Below are positions 7,066-12,570 of a stretch of 14,473 bases of DNA, piece by piece. Both the position numbers and the translations under genes were made by a program. This DNA is from an uncultured Alkalilimnicola sp. Its GTDB lineage: Bacteria > Pseudomonadota > Gammaproteobacteria > Nitrococcales > AK92. Location of the stretch: the NCBI GenBank assembly GCA_937951875.1, contig CALGAN010000033.1, positions 1 through 14,473 of the forward strand, in the 5' to 3' direction. A model generated the notes under the pieces. The model did no database searches, had not been told where the DNA came from, and saw nothing but the letters and a program-made list of their open reading frames with translations. Position 1 is the stretch's first letter. Every line of letters begins with the position of its first letter.

Positions 7066-7464
7066 GGTGGTTACTCCTCCGGTGCTCCCGGTCGTGCCGC
7101 CGGGGGCGATCGTTTTAGTTCTAGGTATGGCGCGGCGGCTTGGAATGGCCGCCGAGGATTCTTAGATAGCCGGCTAACATGTTGGGCGCAACGCGGCGCG
7201 ATTACCAGCGGCTGTCCCGTCTCGAATAATGCCATGCGACCAAGGAACTATGGTTTATCGCGCGCCAGCCTCGTAAGCTGCGCGGATAGGCTTTTTTTGC
7301 GCGAGAACTGAGTCAAACGTTTGTTTTAGAACATCGCTCGCTCGTAAAATGCGGCTGACTCGGCCGTCATGCGGCGGCGATGCCGCGCGTGCCGCCCATA
7401 GAGAGGCTTGAAGCCGTTCCACGGCCACCGCGTCTCAATAGAAGTAATTGAGGAGAGCCCAATC
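7066..7464. other. Divergent intergenic region between the MFS and acyl-CoA dehydrogenase genes
   Basis: About 400 bases with no convincing gene and visibly more AT than the flanks from about 7230 to 7350. It contains the palindromes TAGCCGGCTA (7167-7176), AACATGTT (7176-7183) and CAAACGTTTG (7314-7323), and a seven-T run near 7291-7297. It must hold promoters for both flanking genes; the better one is annotated for the plus strand. TTG 7408 could extend the dehydrogenase by 19 codons, but it lacks support. Confidence 0.6.
7314..7350 (+). promoter_or_regulatory. Predicted promoter with an overlapping CAAACGTTTG operator
   Basis: A -35-like TTGTTT (7321-7326) and a -10-like TAAAAT (7345-7350) are separated by 18 bases. 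The palindrome CAAACGTTTG (7314-7323) overlaps the -35 box. Read as CAAAC, four bases, GTTTT, it nearly fits the [GC]AAAC-N2-4-GTTT[GC] consensus recalled for PsrA, a TetR-family fatty-acid sensor that represses acyl-CoA dehydrogenase genes in gammaproteobacteria. The gene about 115 bases downstream is an acyl-CoA dehydrogenase. The regulator assignment is inference. Confidence 0.4.
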
Positions 7465-9237
7465 GTGACCGCCTACACCGCTCCCACGCGCGACATGCGC
7501 TTCGTCATCACCGAGCTGCTCGACTTCGCCTCGCTGACGGCCCTGCCCGGCTTCGAGGAGCTCGGTCCCGACGTGGTCGAGTCGATTCTGACCGAGGCCG
7601 GCAAGTTCAGCGCGCAGGAGCTGGCACCGCTCAATCGGGTCGGCGACACCCAGCCGGCGCGGTGGCAGGACGGCGAGGTCACGGTCTCGCCCGGCTTCGC
7701 CGAGGCCTATCACCGCTTCGTGGAGGGCGGCTGGAATGGCGTGGTCGCCGATCCCGCCTACGGCGGCATGGGCCTGCCGCAGCTGCTGGGCTCGGCGACG
7801 CAGGAGATGTGGCAGTCCGCCAACATGGCTTGGGGCCTGTGCCCGATGCTCACCGCCGGCGCCATCGAGGCGCTGTCCCAGCACGGCAGCGAGGAGCAGA
7901 AGGCCACTTATCTGCACAAGCTGGTGTCCGGCGAATGGACCGGCACCATGAACCTCACCGAGCCGCAGGCCGGCTCCGACCTCGCCGCCGTGCGCACCCG
8001 CGCCGTACGCCAGGACGACGGCACCTACCGCATCTCCGGCCAGAAGATTTTCATCACCTGGGGCGAGCACAGCGTCACCAAGAACATCATCCACCTGGTG
8101 CTGGCCCGCACCCCGGATGCCCCGCCCGGCGTGAAGGGCATCTCGCTGTTCATCGTGCCCAAGTTCCTGGTCAACCCCGACGGCAGTCTCGGTGCGCGCA
8201 ACGACGTGCGCTGCGTCTCCATCGAGCACAAGCTCGGCATCCACGGCAGCCCGACCTGCACCATGGTGTTCGGCGACCAGGGCGGCGCCGTCGGCTACTT
8301 GGTCGGCGAGGAAGGACGCGGCCTCGAGTACATGTTCACCATGATGAACGAGGCCCGCCACAAGGTCGGCGTGCAGGGCATCGGCGTCGCCGAGCGCGCC
8401 TACCAGCACGCCCTGGCCTACGCCCGCGAGCGCGTGCAGGGCAAGCCGCTGGGCTACACGGGGCAGGACAAGGCCACCATCATCCACCACCCCGACGTGC
8501 GGCGCATGCTGCTCACCATGAAGGCGCTCACCGAAGCCGGCCGCGCCTTGGCCTATCTGGCCGGCTACCACCTCGACGTCGCCCACCGTCACCCCGACGC
8601 CGAGCAGCGCCGCGTCCATCAGAGCCGCGTCGATCTGCTCATCCCGGTGGTCAAGAGTTGGGGCACCGAGATCGGCGTCGAGGTGGCCTCGCTCGGCGTG
8701 CAGGTGCACGGCGGCATGGGTTTCATCGAGGAAACCGGCGCCGCCCAGTACTACCGCGACGCTCGCATCACGCCGATCTACGAAGGCACCAACGGCATCC
8801 AGGCCAACGACCTGATCGGCCGCAAGCTGCTGCGCGACAAGGGCAACGCCATGAACGCCCTGCTGGCCGAGTTGGACGCGCTCACCGCCGGTCTCGGCCA
8901 GATCGGCTACCAGGAGCGCCTGGGCGAGGCCGTGCGGCTGCTGCGCCGCGCCACCGAGAGCGTGCTGGCCGACGGCGACCCCGCCCGCGCCCAGGCCATC
9001 AGCCACCACTACCTGATGCTGACCGCCTACACCCTGGGCGGCGCCCTGATGGCGCGCGCCGCGCTCAAGGCCCAGGCCGCGCTCGACGCCGGCAGCGACG
9101 AGACCAGCTTCTACCGCGCGAAGCTCGCCACCGCCCGCTTCTACATGGACCAGATCCTGCCGCGCGCCCAGGCGCACGGCTTGGCGATCCTGGCCGGCGC
9201 GGACGCGGTCCTGGCGCCGGAAGTGGAGCTGTTCTGA
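7465..9237 (+). CDS. Acyl-CoA dehydrogenase with extended C-terminal domain (DmdC/FadE-like)
   Basis: 590 residues. FAD-dependent alpha,beta-dehydrogenation of an acyl-CoA, passing electrons to ETF. The N terminus TAYTAPTRDMRFVITEL is characteristic of the long subgroup that includes 3-methylmercaptopropionyl-CoA dehydrogenase DmdC. FAD/substrate contacts are seen in MNLTEPQAGSDL (from residue 162) and KIFITWGEH. ARHKVGVQGIGVAERAYQ forms the core helix, and IYEGTNGIQ has the likely catalytic base Glu440. The last 120 or so residues form the helical C-terminal domain that standard 380-residue enzymes lack. Exact chain-length or methylthio specificity cannot be read. GTG 7465 is preferred because GAGGAG (7450-7455) lies nine bases ahead and the family's conserved N terminus starts there. 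A hairpin follows the stop. Confidence 0.93.
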   Translation: MTAYTAPTRDMRFVITELLDFASLTALPGFEELGPDVVESILTEAGKFSAQELAPLNRVGDTQPARWQDGEVTVSPGFAEAYHRFVEGGWNGVVADPAYGGMGLPQLLGSATQEMWQSANMAWGLCPMLTAGAIEALSQHGSEEQKATYLHKLVSGEWTGTMNLTEPQAGSDLAAVRTRAVRQDDGTYRISGQKIFITWGEHSVTKNIIHLVLARTPDAPPGVKGISLFIVPKFLVNPDGSLGARNDVRCVSIEHKLGIHGSPTCTMVFGDQGGAVGYLVGEEGRGLEYMFTMMNEARHKVGVQGIGVAERAYQHALAYARERVQGKPLGYTGQDKATIIHHPDVRRMLLTMKALTEAGRALAYLAGYHLDVAHRHPDAEQRRVHQSRVDLLIPVVKSWGTEIGVEVASLGVQVHGGMGFIEETGAAQYYRDARITPIYEGTNGIQANDLIGRKLLRDKGNAMNALLAELDALTAGLGQIGYQERLGEAVRLLRRATESVLADGDPARAQAISHHYLMLTAYTLGGALMARAALKAQAALDAGSDETSFYRAKLATARFYMDQILPRAQAHGLAILAGADAVLAPEVELF

Positions 9238-9270
9238 CCGCACGCGCGTAGCGTTCCCTTCCGCCTAGAA

Positions 9271-9292
9271 AGCCCCTCGCTCGCGAGGGGCT
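9271..9292. terminator. Hairpin after the acyl-CoA dehydrogenase gene
   Basis: AGCCCCTCG (9271-9279) pairs exactly with CGAGGGGCT (9284-9292) around a CTCG tetraloop, 33 bases past the stop. No T-run follows on the plus strand; read on the minus strand the stem is followed by TTCT. It is likely the 3' end of the dehydrogenase transcript and a barrier between it and the CRISPR region. Confidence 0.6.
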
Positions 9293-9303
9293 ACCCTGCC
9301 TAC

Positions 9304-9343
9304 GTATCGAAGGCGGCGTCGGTGTGCCGAGCGCCTTCGATGC
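9304..9343. repeat. Long imperfect stem-loop in noncoding DNA
   Basis: ATCGAAGGCG (9306-9315) and CGCCTTCGAT (9332-9341) pair perfectly. The stem extends outward by one wobble and one G-C pair and inward, after a small asymmetric loop, by TCGG/CCGA (9319-9322 and 9327-9330) closing a TGTG tetraloop. No open frame nearby looks real. It may be part of a small RNA, a REP-like element or a second transcript-end structure. Nothing identifies it further. Confidence 0.5.
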
Positions 9344-9509
9344 TGTCGCCGCGACGCCAAGGGGCTTTCGCGCACCTTTCTCCCTGTGCCAGCGGGTCGC
9401 CCGCGAGCGGCTGTTTGCCTGCCCAATACGGCTATGACGGAACGAGGCTGCACAGCGCCATGGCCCCGCGTATGGCGAGTGTGGGCCGTGTGATTAGGGA
9501 AAGCCGCTG

Positions 9510-9521
9510 CTTTACGTAAAG
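9510..9521. promoter_or_regulatory. 12-bp perfect palindrome CTTTACGTAAAG
   Basis: The palindrome is exact and AT-rich within GC-rich surroundings, about 150 bases ahead of the first CRISPR repeat. The form is typical of a dimeric repressor site. No gene start lies close by on either strand, so any target would be the CRISPR precursor transcript or an unrecognised RNA. Confidence 0.35.
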
Positions 9522-9570
9522 GAACCAGGAACCGTCGGCAGCCGATAGAGCCGCTCTGCCCGCGTTGCAG

Positions 9571-9585
9571 CACTGCTTAGCAGTG
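9571..9585. terminator. Small hairpin upstream of the CRISPR leader
   Basis: CACTGC (9571-9576) pairs with GCAGTG (9580-9585) around TTA, followed on the plus strand by TCTTGTT. It resembles a weak intrinsic terminator that would insulate the leader from transcription entering from the left. The T-run is interrupted, so the call is tentative. Confidence 0.35.
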
Positions 9586-9600
9586 TCTTGTTAGGCTGGT

Positions 9601-9661
9601 TCTGTTCGGTAGATTTTTGAGGCCGTATTTTGATATTTGTAATCAACGGCTTATGCTAAGT
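9601..9661 (+). promoter_or_regulatory. CRISPR leader with IHF site
   Basis: The 60 bases before the first repeat are AT-rich compared with everything around them. AATCAACGGCTTA at 9641-9653 fits the IHF consensus WATCAANNNNTTR exactly and ends eight bases from the repeat, where IHF must bend the leader for type I-E spacer integration in E. coli. GGTAGATT at 9608-9615 matches the distal leader element I recall from E. coli, at about the same distance (54 bases) from the repeat. The leader end TTATGCTAAGT is also E. coli-like. Confidence 0.8.
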
Positions 9662-10366
9662 GTGTTCCCCGCGCACGCGGGGATGAACCGCTCAATTCGC
9701 TGTCTATGGCGGCGTACAATGCCGTGTTCCCCGCGCACGCGGGGATGAACCGCCGTCATCCTGCACCACATAGGACTCGGCGATGTGTTCCCCGCGCACG
9801 CGGGGATGAACCGGGTCAACCTTGCTGAGGAGGGTTGCGACGGTCGTGTTCCCCGCGCACGCGGGGATGAACCGCGAGACACCGTGGGTATCGCCGAAAC
9901 CGATCGGTGTTCCCCGCGCACGCGGGGATGAACCCCTTTCAGGCTATGGCGTGTCCGCACTCCCAGCGTGTTCCCCGCGCACGCGGGGATGAACCGTCCG
10001 CCGGATCATCGAACCGCTGCGCTAGGTCGTGTTCCCCGCGCACGCGGGGATGAACCGTGCATGCACCAGTCACGGATGGCCGCCGGCCTTGTGTTCCCCG
10101 CGCACGCGGGGATGAACCGGACGACATGCGCCGGGTGTATTTCAACGTCGACGTGTTCCCCGCGTACGCGGGGATGAACCGCCCGAACACAGCGGCAATC
10201 CTCTTCATCCCCATGTGTTCCCCGCGTACGCGGGGATGAACCGCTAGACAAGAGCAAGGCCACCGGCCGTATCGAGTGTTCCCCGCGTACGCGGGGATGA
10301 ACCGTTCAACCAGGGCATGCAGCCGACCAAGAGCACGTGTTCCCCCGCATACGCAGGGAAAGGTCC
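9662..10366 (+). CRISPR. Type I-E CRISPR array: 12 repeats, 11 spacers
   Basis: Repeats are 29 bases: GTGTTCCCC start, a CCCCGCG/CGCGGGG stem and the ATGAACCG 5' handle left on crRNAs after Cas6e cleavage. They begin at 9662, 9724, 9785, 9846, 9907, 9968, 10029, 10091, 10153, 10215, 10276 and 10337. Spacers are 32 bases, except 33 for numbers 1, 7, 8 and 9. Repeats 1-8 have C at position 13; repeats 9-11 have T, which makes the stem fully palindromic. Repeat 5 ends in C instead of G. Repeat 12 is decayed, with an inserted C, two G-to-A changes and a lost handle, and marks the old end. The leader is on the left. No cas gene lies in the window, so Cas proteins must be supplied from elsewhere if the array is active. 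Confidence 0.98.
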
Positions 10367-10866
10367 CGTTTCGCCGCATGCTTGCGAAGCGTGTCGTTGT
10401 TGGCCTGCCCGGTGGTGCGGCGGACTCGGTCAGCCGATCACCGTCGCGGGCTGACGTCTTGACTCACGCCTTGTGCGCGCTTTCTTCGCCGCCGTTCCTG
10501 CCGTGTTCTAGTGATCTTCCTAGGTATTGTCTGAAGCGATTCACCGCCGCCTGCCAGGCGCTAATCGTCAGCGTCGATGCGGGAGATTCAGGTGACGGTT
10601 TCGCATGATAAACAGCTTGTTGCGGCTAACCGATTTGTGATGGTTGCGTGCAACTCTTTGATGGGTAAGGTCATGGTTTATGAATGACTTGTCATGTCAG
10701 CGGCTTCATTTAATTCATTTATGAAGCAGCCGGTTAACAGTTCCGCTATGCAGACAAAGCCGCGGCTCGTTGTTCCTTGTGGGCGTGGGTTCGGTGAGTT
10801 AGCTTCTGTCCAGCGGCCCTGATTAGGCCGCCCGGTTGACGAGAAGAACGTTTGGAGGAGCAGTCG
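10367..10866. other. Noncoding region between the CRISPR array and dctP
   Basis: About 500 bases without a convincing gene. Structure seen: GTCAGCC/GGCTGAC (10429-10435 and 10449-10455) just past the array; an odd-centred palindrome CGCCTGCCAGGCG (10548-10560); GTTGC-GT-GCAAC (10643-10654); ATGAC-TT-GTCAT (10684-10695); GCTTCAT/ATGAAGC (10703-10709 and 10721-10727); and GCGGCC/GGCCGC (10813-10818 and 10826-10831) in the likely untranslated leader. TTTATGAA occurs twice (10677-10684, 10718-10725). The stretch 10600-10730 is AT-rich and is where I expect the TRAP operon promoter and operators, but I cannot choose a single promoter. Confidence 0.55.
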
Positions 10867-11907
10867 ATGGCCAAGCTTACGTCTTGGAGGGGTGTGCGGT
10901 CCGTACTGGTTTCCGCTGTGGCCGCCGTGGCGCTGGCGCCGGCGGTGGGTGCGGCGCAGGAGAAGGTGACCTGGAAGCTGCAGTCGCATTGGCCGAGCTC
11001 GAGTAGCTCTTACAAGGACAGCCTGGGCCGCTTGCAGACGCGACTGACCGCCTGCACCAACGGTCAGTTCGAGATCCAGATGCACGAGGCGGGTGCGCTG
11101 TTCCCGGCGAAGGAAACTTTCAACGCCGTCAAGCGCGGCATCATCCAGATGGGCACGATTTCGCCGGCCTATCTGCCGGAGACGATCACCACCGCCGGTA
11201 TTGCCTCGGGTCTGCCGTTCGCTTTCCGCAACGTCTGGGAGACGGCGTACTTCCACAAGCATCTCGGCTTCGAGGACATGATCCGCGAGGAGGTGGCCGC
11301 TCACGGCGTCTACTACTCCACCGATAAGGTCTATCCGACCGAGATCGTGTCGAAGATTCCGGTCAACTCGCTGGAGGATTTCCGCAAGCTGAAGATCCGT
11401 TCCTCCGGCGCGCTGCAGCGCTTCCTGACCGAGGCCGGCGCCGGTGCGTCGTATCTGGCCGGGCCTGAGCTGTACCCGGCGCTGTCCACTGGCGTGGTGA
11501 ACGCGGCGCACTGGGGCGCGGTGCAGGGCGCGTACAGCATGGGCTTGTACGAGGTGGCGAAGTACCACATCCGCCCGGCGCTCAACATCGCCGGTACCGA
11601 CGCCTTCATCATCAACCAGAAGGCGCTGGACAAGCTGCCCGCGCGGCATCGCGAGTGCCTGATCAACATCCTCGATGAGCAGTTCTGGGCGCGCACCAAC
11701 GAGTACGAGTATCAGGAAGAGATCACGCTGGCCAAGGCCATCAAGACCCAGGGCGTGACCGTCAACCAGCTGCCGCCCGAGGTGCTTAATCATCTCTCCA
11801 AGGTCGCCATGAAGACCTGGGAGGACGAGGGCAAGAAGGGGCCGATGGCGCAGAAGGCGCTGACCACCCTGAAGAACTTCCTGCGCGACCTGGGTTACAT
11901 CGAGTGA
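10867..11907 (+). CDS. dctP: TRAP transporter substrate-binding protein, DctP/TakP type
   Basis: 346 residues. Periplasmic solute receptor that captures an organic acid and delivers it to the DctQM membrane carrier. A Sec signal peptide is clear: a basic start MAKLTSWRGVR, hydrophobic SVLVSAVAAVALAP, and cleavage near AVGAAQ. The mature part opens VTWKLQSHWP. LEDFRKLKIRSSG holds the conserved arginine that grips the substrate carboxylate in DctP proteins. AAHWGAVQGAYSMGLYEVAKYHIRP resembles the ligand-site segment of TakP-like receptors for keto or aromatic acids, but the substrate is not certain. ATG 10867 is chosen over the in-frame TTG 10852, because GGAGGAG (10854-10860) lies six bases ahead of it. 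Confidence 0.93.
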   Translation: MAKLTSWRGVRSVLVSAVAAVALAPAVGAAQEKVTWKLQSHWPSSSSSYKDSLGRLQTRLTACTNGQFEIQMHEAGALFPAKETFNAVKRGIIQMGTISPAYLPETITTAGIASGLPFAFRNVWETAYFHKHLGFEDMIREEVAAHGVYYSTDKVYPTEIVSKIPVNSLEDFRKLKIRSSGALQRFLTEAGAGASYLAGPELYPALSTGVVNAAHWGAVQGAYSMGLYEVAKYHIRPALNIAGTDAFIINQKALDKLPARHRECLINILDEQFWARTNEYEYQEEITLAKAIKTQGVTVNQLPPEVLNHLSKVAMKTWEDEGKKGPMAQKALTTLKNFLRDLGYIE

Positions 11908-11918
11908 TCCGTGCGGTC

Positions 11919-11997
11919 CGGCGGGGGTAATCCGCCGTCGTCCATGGCATGCCGGGCTCCGGTGCGGTGAATCCGCCCGGAGCCCGGGGAGTTTCTT
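11919..11997 (+). terminator. Two hairpins between dctP and dctQ, second one terminator-like
   Basis: CGGCGG/CCGCCG (11919-11924 and 11932-11937) forms a first hairpin. The second is stronger: CCGGGCTCCGG (11952-11962) pairs with CCGGAGCCCGG (11977-11987), extended inward after one bulged T by GCGG/CCGC around TGAAT. TTTCTT follows at 11992-11997. It likely stops or slows part of the transcription and stabilises dctP mRNA, giving more receptor than membrane protein. Confidence 0.65.
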
Positions 11998-12018
11998 ATC
12001 CGAATTGCGGGTAACGCT

Positions 12019-12570
12019 ATGCGCGCACTTTATTGCTTGATGCGCGGCATCACGCGGTTCAACGATCGCTTCGGCAAATGGGTGTCCTATTTGCTGCTGG
12101 CGATCTTCGTGCTGCTGATCGCCGAGATCACCATCCGCCTGGTTAGCGGTTCCCCGGTGGTATGGACCGGCGAGCTGTCGCAGCTGCTGTTCGGTGCCTA
12201 TGCGGCGCTCTCTGGTGGCTACGTCATGGCCCACCACGGCCACGTCAACGTCGATCTGCTGTACACGCGCTTTTCGCCGCGGACTAAAGCGGTGGTCGAT
12301 GTGCTCACCGCGTCGATGTTCTTCGTGTTCATGGGTGCGTTGATCTATTTCGGCAGCTCCATGGCTTATGAGTCCATGTCGTTCTGGGAGCGCTCGCAGT
12401 CGGCATGGAATCCGCCGATCTGGCCAGTGAAGCTGGCGATTCCGGTCGGGGCGGTGCTGTTGTTCATTCAGGGGACGGTGAAGTTCGTTCAGGACGTGCT
12501 CATTGCGCTCAATGTGCCGCCGCCCGAGGGGGTGACGTCCTGGCATTACGTGCCGGAGGAGCACGCATGA
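12019..12570 (+). CDS. dctQ: TRAP transporter small permease, DctQ
   Basis: 183 residues in the inner membrane with the four hydrophobic helices usual for the family: VSYLLLAIFVLLIAEITIRL (about 23-42), LLFGAYAALSGGYVM, TASMFFVFMGALIYFGS, and LAIPVGAVLLFIQGTVKF. The family signature region WTGELSQLLFGAYAALSGGYVMAHHGHVNVDLL is intact. It partners with DctM to form the sodium-driven carrier fed by DctP. ATG 12019 has a poor ribosome site, and the alternative ATG 12040 is no better. Its stop codon overlaps the dctM start (ATGA at 12567-12570), so the two are translationally coupled. A hairpin region of 111 bases separates it from dctP. Confidence 0.9.
   Translation: MRALYCLMRGITRFNDRFGKWVSYLLLAIFVLLIAEITIRLVSGSPVVWTGELSQLLFGAYAALSGGYVMAHHGHVNVDLLYTRFSPRTKAVVDVLTASMFFVFMGALIYFGSSMAYESMSFWERSQSAWNPPIWPVKLAIPVGAVLLFIQGTVKFVQDVLIALNVPPPEGVTSWHYVPEEHA

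Noticed and set aside
7408..7464. TTG 7408 as the start of the acyl-CoA dehydrogenase
   Set aside because: The extra 19 residues are not family-like, and GTG 7465 has a good ribosome site and begins the conserved N terminus.
7435..9243. Long minus-strand open frame opposite the acyl-CoA dehydrogenase
   Set aside because: It is antisense to a gene with clear family motifs. His/Gln/Ala/Gly-rich composition is typical of a shadow frame in GC-rich DNA. The same applies to long frames at 10678-12564 and 12546-14459 on the minus strand.
9590..9596. GTTAGGC, the core of integron attC sites
   Set aside because: No matching RYYYAAC partner with inner arms lies nearby, so there is no attC structure; a seven-base match is expected by chance.
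9293..9600. Possible cas2 or cas1 remnant upstream of the leader
   Set aside because: None of the frames in this stretch shows Cas1 or Cas2 motifs, and all are short with biased composition.
9643..10379. Minus-strand frames of 105 and 146 codons with repeated HPRVRGEH and FIPAYAGNT blocks
   Set aside because: They are translations of the CRISPR repeats. The repetition comes from the 29-base repeats, and there is no start or ribosome site that would suggest a protein.
12405..12566. In-frame 54-codon extension upstream of DctM
   Set aside because: It overlaps dctQ in another frame and its peptide is not DctM-like; the ATGA overlap and ribosome site fix the start at 12567.
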